Positions 57,535 through 64,000 of a DNA stretch of 64,000 nucleotides are shown here, one piece after another. The translations under genes and the position numbers were made by a program. The notes beneath the pieces were generated by a model that saw only the letters and a list, made by a program, of their open reading frames with translations, was not told the DNA's origin and searched no databases. The DNA comes from Curtobacterium sp. MCBA15_001. Its GTDB lineage: Bacteria; Actinomycetota; Actinomycetes; Actinomycetales; Microbacteriaceae. The stretch lies in assembly GCF_001864835.1 (NCBI RefSeq), contig NZ_MJGI01000006.1, forward strand, positions 132,989 to 196,988, written 5' to 3'. Within the stretch, counting starts at the first letter, position 1; every line of letters begins with the position of its first letter.

Positions 57535-57617
57535 CCGCTGGGTTACATCTCACGCAATCTCCAGCGGGGTGGCAGTCCAGGTGGCTACCATGCTGCAACC
57601 GGCAACGATCGCGTTGC
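57535..57617 (+). promoter_or_regulatory. clgR promoter region with two inverted repeats
   Basis: CCGCTGG (57535-57541) and CCAGCGG (57561-57567) form an inverted pair; the second half sits at the -35 position for TACCAT (57586-57591). GCAACG/CGTTGC (57602-57617, 4-nt centre) overlaps the predicted start of transcription. Either may be a binding site, possibly for ClgR itself. Confidence 0.4.
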
Positions 57618-57679
57618 TGAACCCCGTCACGGTCATCCCGACCGCTCGGGCTTGGAGACGACAGGAAGGAGGAGTTCTC

Positions 57680-57988
57680 ATGGTTCTCGTTCGTCAGGAG
57701 ATCGGCGACGTTCTGCGGGACTTCCGCTTGCAGAAGGGCCGGACCCTCCGTCAGGTCGCGTCCAAGGCCAGCGTCGCGCTCGGGTACCTCAGTGAGGTCG
57801 AGCGTGGTCAGAAGGAAGCGAGCTCGGAGATCCTCGCGTCGGTCGCCGACGCGCTGGACACGCCCATCTCGACGATCATGCGCGAGGTGGGCGACCGCCT
57901 CGCCGTGGTCGAGGGACTCGTCCCCGTCCCGGACACGCTCCCGGACGAGCTCGTCGCCGAGTTCGACAACGACCTCGCGGTGCGCTGA
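57680..57988 (+). CDS. clgR: XRE-type HTH transcriptional regulator (ClgR-like)
   Basis: A 102-residue regulator with an HTH at about 12-65 (IGDVLRDFRLQKGRTLRQVASKASVALGYLSEVERGQKEASSEILASVADAL). This is the sequence and position of actinobacterial ClgR, which activates clp protease and some DNA-repair genes. The C-terminal extension ends AVR; ClgR proteins are known ClpP substrates through similar short tails, so regulated turnover is possible. AAGGAGGAG precedes the ATG. It lies upstream of recA, as in mycobacteria. Confidence 0.88.
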   Translation: MVLVRQEIGDVLRDFRLQKGRTLRQVASKASVALGYLSEVERGQKEASSEILASVADALDTPISTIMREVGDRLAVVEGLVPVPDTLPDELVAEFDNDLAVR

Positions 57989-58002
57989 GCCGTACTGCAG
58001 TC

Positions 58003-58036
58003 GAACGCCCCCGTCGGTCCGCCGGCGGGGGCGTTC
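58003..58036. terminator. Terminator after clgR
   Basis: GAACGCCCCCGTCGG pairs with CCGGCGGGGGCGTTC (one mismatch) with a short loop, 14 nt past the stop. Confidence 0.85.
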
Positions 58037-58066
58037 TCGTGTGCGGGGGCGTGCTGGCGTCCGGGC

Positions 58067-58072
58067 TACCCT
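58067..58072 (+). promoter_or_regulatory. -10 element of DUF3046 gene (leaderless)
   Basis: TACCCT ends 6 nt before ATG 58079. Confidence 0.5.
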
Positions 58073-58078
58073 GGTCGG

Positions 58079-58303
58079 ATGCGCGTGAGTGAGTTCTGGC
58101 GAGCCGTCGACCAGGTGTTCGGCGAGGCCTACGGTGCCGTCGTCGCACGGGACGTCGTGCTCGAGGAACTCGGAGGTCGTTCGGCGGCCGAGGCGATCGC
58201 CGCGGGCATCGACACCCGCAAGGTCTGGGACGCGCTCTGCGACTCGCAGGACGTCCCCGCGGACCGGCGGCACGGCAAGGGGCTCATCGAGCCTCGGGGG
58301 TGA
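58079..58303 (+). CDS. DUF3046 family protein
   Basis: A 74-residue protein: MRVSEFWRAVDQVFGEAYG at the start, then LEELGGRSAAEAIAAG and VWDALCDSQDVPADRRHG at the end, all matching actinobacterial DUF3046. This family is found next to recA across actinobacteria. No function is known; the constant linkage hints at a link to recA expression or repair, which is inference. Confidence 0.9.
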   Translation: MRVSEFWRAVDQVFGEAYGAVVARDVVLEELGGRSAAEAIAAGIDTRKVWDALCDSQDVPADRRHGKGLIEPRG

Positions 58304-58344
58304 CGCGCCGCGGTGACCGCTCGGGATGCGTGTCACGGGCACGC

Positions 58345-58384
58345 TCGAACGCGTGTTCGGCGTGTCGCTCGAACGGGTGTTCGA
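58345..58384 (+). promoter_or_regulatory. Tandem LexA (SOS) boxes upstream of recA
   Basis: Box 1 (58345-58360) reads TCGAACGCGTGTTCGG and box 2 (58369-58384) reads TCGAACGGGTGTTCGA. Box 2 matches the Gram-positive SOS consensus TCGAAC-N4-GTTCGA perfectly; box 1 has one mismatch. Centres are 24 bp apart. Box 2 overlaps the predicted -35 (TCGAAC at 58369-58374, 17 bp before TACGTT), so LexA binding should block polymerase. Confidence 0.9.
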
Positions 58385-58391
58385 CGGGTGG

Positions 58392-58397
58392 TACGTT
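58392..58397 (+). promoter_or_regulatory. -10 element of SOS promoter of recA
   Basis: TACGTT is 17 bp from the -35 inside SOS box 2. It leaves a leader of about 190 nt before the recA ATG. A second hexamer, TAGGTT (58473-58478), may be another promoter, as mycobacterial recA has two. Confidence 0.55.
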
Positions 58398-58593
58398 CCT
58401 GCACAGCGGAGTCGATCGAGGCATTCGTCCACAGGCAGCGTGACCACCGGCAGTGATGTCGGTGGCGGGCCCTAGGTTCGAAGCCATCGGGAGACACCCG
58501 GAGCCTTGTCCGAGAACCAGCAGCCCTGCACCACCGGCGGCTGGGGGCCAGACAGCCTACAGGCGGCAGACCACGAGCACGCAGGAGCACATC

Positions 58594-59661
58594 ATGCCTT
58601 CACCCGCAGACCGCGAGAAGTCCCTCGAGACCGCCCTCGCCCAGATCGACCGGCAGTTCGGCAAGGGCGCCGTGATGCGCCTGGGCTCCGAGGACCGTGC
58701 GCCGGTCGCCGTCATCCCGACCGGTTCGGTCGCCCTCGACGTCGCGCTCGGCATCGGTGGACTGCCCCGTGGCCGCATCATCGAGATCTACGGCCCGGAG
58801 TCCTCCGGCAAGACGACGCTGACGATCCACGCGATCGCCAACGCGCAGCGCAACGGCGGCATCGCGGCCTTCATCGACGCTGAGCACGCGCTCGACCCCG
58901 AGTACGCCAAGAAGCTCGGCGTCGACATCGACGCCCTGCTCGTGTCCCAGCCCGACACCGCGGAACAGGCACTCGAGATCGCGGACATGCTGGTCCGCTC
59001 GGGATCGATCGACCTGATCGTGATCGACTCCGTCGCAGCGCTCGTGCCCCGCGCCGAGATCGAGGGCGAGATGGGTGACTCGCACGTCGGTCTGCAGGCA
59101 CGTCTGATGTCGCAGGCCCTCCGCAAGCTGGCCGGTGGGCTCAACCAGACCCAGACCACGATGATCTTCATCAACCAGCTGCGCGAGAAGATCGGTGTGT
59201 TCTTCGGCTCGCCCGAGACCACCTCCGGCGGCAAGGCGCTCAAGTTCTACGCCTCGGTGCGCCTCGACATCCGTCGCATCGAGACCCTGAAGACCGGCAC
59301 GGACGCGGTGGGCAACCGCACGCGTGTCAAGGTCGTCAAGAACAAGATGGCGCCGCCCTTCAAGCAGGCCGAGTTCGACATCCTCTACGGCACGGGCATC
59401 TCGCGCGAGGGCTCGCTGCTCGACTTCGGTGTCGACCACAACATCGTCAAGAAGTCCGGCGCCTGGTACACGTACGACGGCGACCAGCTCGGGCAGGGCA
59501 AGGAGAACTCGCGCTCCTTCCTCATCCAGAACCCGGAGATCGCGGCCGAGATCGAAGGCAAGATCCTCGCCAAGCTCGGCGTCGGCGGTGCGAAGCCGGC
59601 GGCGGACGCAGCACCGGTCGAGTCCATCGAGCCCAAGCTCGCCGCGCGCAAGGGCGCGTGA
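58594..59661 (+). CDS. recA: Recombinase RecA
   Basis: A 355-residue protein. Walker A is GPESSGKT (67-74), Walker [40 protein letters not shown], and loop 2 contains [37 protein letters not shown]. It drives strand exchange and, on single-stranded DNA, LexA cleavage. No intein is present, unlike M. tuberculosis recA. ATG 58594 follows GCAGGAGC. The stop overlaps the recX start (GTGA), so the two are coupled. Confidence 0.98.
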   Translation: MPSPADREKSLETALAQIDRQFGKGAVMRLGSEDRAPVAVIPTGSVALDVALGIGGLPRGRIIEIYGPESSGKTTLTIHAIANAQRNGGIAAFIDAEHALDPEYAKKLGVDIDALLVSQPDTAEQALEIADMLVRSGSIDLIVIDSVAALVPRAEIEGEMGDSHVGLQARLMSQALRKLAGGLNQTQTTMIFINQLREKIGVFFGSPETTSGGKALKFYASVRLDIRRIETLKTGTDAVGNRTRVKVVKNKMAPPFKQAEFDILYGTGISREGSLLDFGVDHNIVKKSGAWYTYDGDQLGQGKENSRSFLIQNPEIAAEIEGKILAKLGVGGAKPAADAAPVESIEPKLAARKGA

Positions 59662-60572
59662 GCATCGACGACGACGCGGGCCTCGCACCGGTCACCGACC
59701 TGTTCGGTGCGCGGTCCCGTCGTGGTCGTGCGGACGTCAGCCCGCCTGCTGAGCCGGATGAGTCCGGTGGGGGCGACCGACCCGGGGACACCGACATGCC
59801 CAGCACGCCTGGGCAGTCCGGGGAGCCCGAGGACGACCTCGCCGACGACGCCGATGCACCCGTGCCTGTGCAGCTGCGCGGCCCCGCGGCCCAACCGGCC
59901 TGGGTCTCGCCCGTCGTGGGTGACGGCTCCGGCCGGAGCGCTCGCGCCGAGGAGTCGGGGTACGCGACCGAGGACGAAGCCACAGCCCGGACGGCATCGG
60001 TGTTCTCCATCGCCGGGGGTGAGGAGATCGACCCGGCCGACGCTCCCCGTCCGATCGACGAACAGCGCGCCGACGCCGAACGGATCAGCATGCGCGCGCT
60101 CGGGCGCAAGGGCGTCAGCACGTCCGAACTCCGGTCGACGCTCACGCGGAACGACCTCGACCCCGACGTCGTCGAGCACGAGATCGAGCGACTGACGCGA
60201 GTGGGCCTGCTCGACGACGTCGCCCTCGCGACCGACCTGGTCGACCGCTTGCACGACCGCAAGGGCCTCGGACGCCAGGGGGTCGTCGCGGAACTCCGGA
60301 AGCGCGGCATCGACCAGGCCGCGATCGACGCGGCACTCGACGCCGCTGCCGACGACGATGACGACGAGTTCCTCCGCGCGATCGAGCTCGCACAGAAGCG
60401 CGCCGGGCAGCTCCGCGGGCTCGACCGGGCGACCGCCGAGCGTCGGCTCTCCGGGGTCCTCATGCGCAAGGGCTACAACGGCGGCATCGTGCGGATCGCC
60501 GTCGAACGAGCGCTCGACGGCGGCGGCGGACCGCGTCCCGGTGGTCCGCGCGGGACCGTCCGGTTCGAGTAG
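59658..60572 (+). CDS. recX: Regulatory protein RecX with long N-terminal extension
   Basis: A 304-residue protein. The RecX helical repeats occupy about residues 140-300 ([96 protein letters not shown]). The first 135 residues are acidic and Pro/Ser-rich, with no domain I recognise. RecX binds RecA filaments and limits them. Typical RecX is about 150-200 residues, so the extension is notable. GTG overlaps the recA stop. Confidence 0.9.
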   Translation: MSIDDDAGLAPVTDLFGARSRRGRADVSPPAEPDESGGGDRPGDTDMPSTPGQSGEPEDDLADDADAPVPVQLRGPAAQPAWVSPVVGDGSGRSARAEESGYATEDEATARTASVFSIAGGEEIDPADAPRPIDEQRADAERISMRALGRKGVSTSELRSTLTRNDLDPDVVEHEIERLTRVGLLDDVALATDLVDRLHDRKGLGRQGVVAELRKRGIDQAAIDAALDAAADDDDDEFLRAIELAQKRAGQLRGLDRATAERRLSGVLMRKGYNGGIVRIAVERALDGGGGPRPGGPRGTVRFE

Positions 60573-60616
60573 GCCGAGCGGTCCGAGCGGAGCACCCGAC
60601 CTACACTGGGACGACC

Positions 60617-62116
60617 ATGGCGACCGTCGACGCGCAGCCCCGCACCTACGAAGTCCGCACCTACGGGTGCCAGATGAACGTGCACGACTCCGAGCGGTTG
60701 AGCGGGTCGCTGCAGGCCGCCGGGTACGTCGCCGCGGACGGCGCGCAGGCCGACGTCGTCGTGATCAACACCTGCGCGGTGCGCGAGAACGCCGACAACC
60801 GGCTCTACGGCAACCTGGGCCAGCTCGCCGGCATCAAGCGCGACCACCCGGGCATGCAGATCGCGGTCGGCGGGTGCCTGGCGCAGAAGGACAAGAACGT
60901 CATCCTCGAGAAGGCGCCGTGGGTGGACGTCGTCTTCGGCACGCACAACATGGGCTCGTTGCCGACGCTGCTCGAACGCGCGCGGCACAACGGCGAGGCC
61001 CAGCTCGAGATCCTCGAGTCGCTCGACGTGTTCCCGTCGACGCTGCCGACCAAGCGCGACTCCACCCACAGCGGCTGGGTGTCGATCTCCGTCGGGTGCA
61101 ACAACACCTGCACGTTCTGCATCGTGCCGTCGCTGCGCGGCAAGGAGAAGGACCGCCGACCGGGCGACGTCCTCGCCGAGATCCAGGCGCTCGTCGACGA
61201 CGGCGCGATCGAGGTCACGCTGCTCGGACAGAACGTGAACTCGTACGGCGTGGAGTTCGGCGACCGGCAGGCGTTCGGCAAGCTGCTGCGTGCAGCCGGC
61301 CAGATCGAGGGACTCGAGCGCATCCGGTTCACCAGCCCGCACCCGGCTGCCTTCACGGACGACGTCATCGACGCGATGGCGGAGACCCCGACCGTGATGC
61401 CCCAGCTGCACATGCCGTTGCAGTCCGGTTCCGACCGGGTGCTCAAGGCGATGCGGCGGAGCTACCGCAGCGAGCGGTTCCTCGGCATCCTCGACCGGGT
61501 GCGCGCCTCCATCCCGCACGCGGCGATCTCGACGGACATCATCGTGGGCTTCCCCGGCGAGACCGAGGAGGACTTCGCGGACACGTTGCGCGTCGTCGAG
61601 CAGGCCCGGTTCGCCTCGGCGTTCACGTTCCAGTACTCGATCCGACCGGGGACCCCGGCGGCCACCATGGACGACCAGCTGCCGAAGGCGGTCGTGCAGG
61701 AACGGTACGAGCGACTGACAGCACTGCAGGAGCGCATCACCGCCGAGGAGAACGCGCAGCAGATCGGCCGGACGGTCGCGGTCCTGGTCGCCAGCGGTGA
61801 GGGGCGCAAGGACGGCGCGACGCATCGGCTCTCGGGCCGCGCGGAGGACTCCCGGCTCGTGCACTTCTCCGTGCCGGCGGGCTCGGACGTCCCGCGTCCG
61901 GGCGACGTCGTCACGGTCGAGGTCACCCGGTCGGCACCGCACTTCCTGATCGCCGACGCACAGGACGGCGATCAGTTGCGTGTCCGTCGCACCCGCGCGG
62001 GCGACGCCTGGGACCGCGCGCAGGCCGAGTCCTGCGGCGTCCCCACCCCCGCCGAGCGGGGCTCCGGGCCGCGCTCGGTGTCGCTCGGGCTGCCGACACT
62101 CCGTGTCGGCCGCTGA
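60617..62116 (+). CDS. miaB: tRNA-2-methylthio-N6-dimethylallyladenosine synthase
   Basis: A 499-residue radical SAM methylthiotransferase. N-terminal cluster cysteines are Cys18 (YGCQMN), Cys53 (NTCAVRE) and Cys87 (GGCLAQK). The SAM cluster CNNTCTFC has Cys161, Cys165 and Cys168. The C-terminal TRAM domain (about 380-445) binds tRNA. It adds the 2-methylthio group to i6A37 after MiaA has made i6A; miaA is the next gene. TACACT (60602-60607) lies 9 nt before the ATG. Confidence 0.96.
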   Translation: MATVDAQPRTYEVRTYGCQMNVHDSERLSGSLQAAGYVAADGAQADVVVINTCAVRENADNRLYGNLGQLAGIKRDHPGMQIAVGGCLAQKDKNVILEKAPWVDVVFGTHNMGSLPTLLERARHNGEAQLEILESLDVFPSTLPTKRDSTHSGWVSISVGCNNTCTFCIVPSLRGKEKDRRPGDVLAEIQALVDDGAIEVTLLGQNVNSYGVEFGDRQAFGKLLRAAGQIEGLERIRFTSPHPAAFTDDVIDAMAETPTVMPQLHMPLQSGSDRVLKAMRRSYRSERFLGILDRVRASIPHAAISTDIIVGFPGETEEDFADTLRVVEQARFASAFTFQYSIRPGTPAATMDDQLPKAVVQERYERLTALQERITAEENAQQIGRTVAVLVASGEGRKDGATHRLSGRAEDSRLVHFSVPAGSDVPRPGDVVTVEVTRSAPHFLIADAQDGDQLRVRRTRAGDAWDRAQAESCGVPTPAERGSGPRSVSLGLPTLRVGR

Positions 62117-62123
62117 CCCGGTC

Positions 62124-63077
62124 GTGACGGACAGCACGGCGGAGCCGCACCCGGCGAGCGGTGACCTCGTCGCGATCGTGGGCGCGACCGGGACGGGCAA
62201 GTCGGACCTGGCCATCGCGGTGGCCGACCGGTACCGTGCGGCGGGTCGACCGGCCGAGATCGTCAACGCCGACGCGATGCAGTTCTACCGTGGCATGGAC
62301 ATCGGTACGGCGAAGGTGCCCCTCGTCGAGCGGCACGGCATCCCGCACCACCAGCTCGATGTGCTCGACGTCACGGACGACGCGAGCGTCGCTGCCTACC
62401 AGCAGCAGGCCCGCGCCACGATCGAGCGGATCACCGAGGACGGCGGCGTCGCGGTTCTGGTCGGAGGCAGCGGTCTCTACGTGTCGTCGGTGCTGTACGA
62501 GCTCGACTTCCCGGGCACCGACCCGGAGCTGCGTGCCGCCCTCGAACGAGAGCACGACGAGCACGGGCCGGGCGCCCTGCTCGCGCGCCTGCGCGACCTC
62601 GACCCGGAAGCCGCGCGAACCATCGACGCACGCAACCCCAGGCGCTTGATCCGTGCCGTGGAGATCGCGAGTCGATCCGACCGTGTGACCACGAGCCTCC
62701 CGGCCGTGCCGCGCGTGTGGCGACCAGCGACCGTCCTGCGGCTGCACCGGGAACGGGAGCAACTCGTGGCGGCCCTGCACGACCGCGCGCAGCGCATGTT
62801 CGACCAGGGGCTCGTCGACGAGGTAGCTGAACTGCGCGACGTCGGACTCGAGCGGGGGCGGACGGCGCGTGCGGCGATCGGGTACTCGCAGGCGCTCGAG
62901 GTGCTGCACGGTGCCGCGACGGTCGACCAGGCCATCGAGGCCACCGCCGTCGCGACCCGCAAGTACGCCCGGCGGCAGGTCTCCTGGTTCCGCCGGTACT
63001 CCGAGGCCCAGGTGCTCGACGTCACGGGAGCCGACCGCGACGACCTGTCCGCCCTGGCCCGTAGGATCGTCCCGTGA
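62124..63077 (+). CDS. miaA: tRNA dimethylallyltransferase
   Basis: A 317-residue enzyme. The P-loop is [16 protein letters not shown] (about 18-33). [17 protein letters not shown] and [10 protein letters not shown] are diagnostic, as are the tRNA-recognition parts [13 protein letters not shown] and [15 protein letters not shown]. It prenylates A37 of UNN-decoding tRNAs, giving the MiaB substrate. The start is uncertain: GTG 62124 just after the miaB stop, or GTG 62103 overlapping it. Neither has a strong Shine-Dalgarno. The stop overlaps dapF by GTGA. Confidence 0.94.
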   Translation: MTDSTAEPHPASGDLVAIVGATGTGKSDLAIAVADRYRAAGRPAEIVNADAMQFYRGMDIGTAKVPLVERHGIPHHQLDVLDVTDDASVAAYQQQARATIERITEDGGVAVLVGGSGLYVSSVLYELDFPGTDPELRAALEREHDEHGPGALLARLRDLDPEAARTIDARNPRRLIRAVEIASRSDRVTTSLPAVPRVWRPATVLRLHREREQLVAALHDRAQRMFDQGLVDEVAELRDVGLERGRTARAAIGYSQALEVLHGAATVDQAIEATAVATRKYARRQVSWFRRYSEAQVLDVTGADRDDLSALARRIVP

Positions 63078-63964
63078 CCGAGCTGCACTTCACCAAGGGC
63101 CAGGGGACCGGCAACGACTTCGTCCTGTTCGCCGACCCGGACGCGGCGGTCGACCTGACGCCCGAGCGGATCCGCGCCATCGCCGACCGCCGGTTCGGCG
63201 TGGGGGCGGACGGCGTGATCCGTGCGGTGCGCGCCGACGCGATCCCCGAGGGGCGTGCGCTCGCTGCCGCCGCTCCCGAGGTCACGTGGTTCATGGACTA
63301 CCACAACGCCGACGGCACGGTCGCTGAGATGTGCGGCAACGGCATCCGCGTGTTCGCGCGCTACCTGACCGAAGCGGGCCTCGTCGACCTGCAGCCCGGC
63401 GAGACCCTGTCCGTCGGCAGCCGCAAGGGCGTCGTCGACATCCAGCGCCAGGCGAACGGGTTCGCGGCCGACCTCGGGCGGTGGGGCCTCGGGATCGAGG
63501 GCGGCGGCGCATCGGACGTCCTGGTCCGCGCGAAGGACCTGGACCGGGCGAGGCCGGGCCTCGGGATCGACGTCGGCAACCCGCACGTCGTGGTGGCCCT
63601 GGCGTCCGAGGACGAGCTCACCGGACTCGACCTGACCTTCGTCCCCGTGCTCGACCCTGCCCCGGCTGCCGGTGCGAACGTCGAGTTCGTGCTGCCGGGC
63701 GACCCGCTGGTGCAGGACGGCATCGGGCAGATCACGATGCGTGTCCACGAGCGGGGGAGCGGCGAGACCCTCTCGTGCGGGACGGGTGCCGTCGCCGCTG
63801 CCCTGGCGACGCGGCACTGGGCTGGTGCTTCGGCGCCGGACACCTGGCGCGTGCGGGTCCCCGGCGGGGTCGTGACCGTGCGGATGTTCGCGGCCGAGGA
63901 CGGCGAGCACGTCTCGTTGGCCGGGCCCGCCGAGCTCGTGTTCTCCGGAGACCTGACCGTCTGA
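63074..63964 (+). CDS. dapF: Diaminopimelate epimerase
   Basis: A 296-residue enzyme with the two catalytic cysteines Cys87 ([15 protein letters not shown]) and Cys235 ([14 protein letters not shown]). Its N-terminus shows [13 protein letters not shown], and NPHVVV in the middle. It converts LL- to meso-diaminopimelate for peptidoglycan and lysine, completing the dapA/dapB set in the window. GTG overlaps the miaA stop. The 36 nt after the stop to the window end are GC-rich with no visible gene. Confidence 0.96.
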   Translation: MTELHFTKGQGTGNDFVLFADPDAAVDLTPERIRAIADRRFGVGADGVIRAVRADAIPEGRALAAAAPEVTWFMDYHNADGTVAEMCGNGIRVFARYLTEAGLVDLQPGETLSVGSRKGVVDIQRQANGFAADLGRWGLGIEGGGASDVLVRAKDLDRARPGLGIDVGNPHVVVALASEDELTGLDLTFVPVLDPAPAAGANVEFVLPGDPLVQDGIGQITMRVHERGSGETLSCGTGAVAAALATRHWAGASAPDTWRVRVPGGVVTVRMFAAEDGEHVSLAGPAELVFSGDLTV

Positions 63965-64000
63965 CGGGCGCGGGCGCGCGGCGCGGCGCTGGCCGCGTGT

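Noticed and set aside
58345-58384. Mobile-element inverted repeat upstream of recA
   Set aside because: The sites match the LexA box consensus and overlap the promoter; no transposase is present.
1-64000. tRNA, rRNA, prophage or insertion sequence
   Set aside because: No transposase, integrase, phage structural gene, tRNA-like cloverleaf or rRNA segment was recognised anywhere in the window.

Overview
The window is a contiguous, very GC-rich (about 70 percent) bacterial chromosome segment that is almost wholly coding. Gene content and order point to an actinobacterium of the family Microbacteriaceae. Markers are a mycoredoxin-type glutaredoxin, DUF3046 beside recA, an actinobacterial RNase J, a HelD-type RNA polymerase helicase, and the run ftsK-pgsA-cinA-clgR-DUF3046-recA-recX-miaB-miaA-dapF. 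A plant-associated genus such as Curtobacterium would fit (GH6 glycosidase, protealysin-like protease), but the genus is an inference. No rRNA, tRNA, CRISPR array, prophage or insertion sequence was found.

Layout. 1-13.9 kb: housekeeping and accessory singletons (FUSC membrane protein, aminoglycoside-phosphotransferase-fold kinase, SNF2 helicase, mycoredoxin, CYTH-CHAD protein, S9 oligopeptidase, Fic protein, amidohydrolase, aminotransferase class IV, small unknown protein, NUDIX hydrolase). 14.0-16.8 kb: a stand-alone adenylation-carrier-thioesterase NRPS-like enzyme. 16.8-30.7 kb: membrane and transport genes (ABC-2-like protein, Na+/H+ antiporter, PiT phosphate transporter with a small partner, YihY protein, MFS exporter), aspartase, FKBP isomerase, aldo/keto reductase and HelD. 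30.4-33.5 kb: an emfourin-like inhibitor beside its likely target, a signal-less protealysin-type M4 protease, then a GH6 glycosidase and a VanZ protein. 33.6-50.2 kb: the conserved rpsO / pnp / M16 peptidase / dapB / thyA / folA / dapA / rnj backbone, interrupted by accessory genes that are mostly on the opposite strand. 50.4-53.4 kb: a MacAB-like adaptor-ATPase-permease operon. 53.4-64 kb: the ftsK-to-dapF backbone with an SOS-controlled recA.

Two genome-scale patterns stand out. First, about 20 genes have a TAnnnT hexamer ending 6-9 nt before the start codon, implying widespread leaderless transcription. I used this to choose several starts. One divergent pair, GNAT/dapB, shares a perfectly symmetric overlapping -10 element. 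Second, several families of dispersed palindromic repeats of 30-60 bp sit between genes, nearly always at 3' ends. They may act as terminators or as REP-like elements. The best candidates for undescribed biology are the NRPS-like enzyme, the protease-inhibitor pair and the repeat families. I found no clear multi-gene defence or otherwise wholly novel system.
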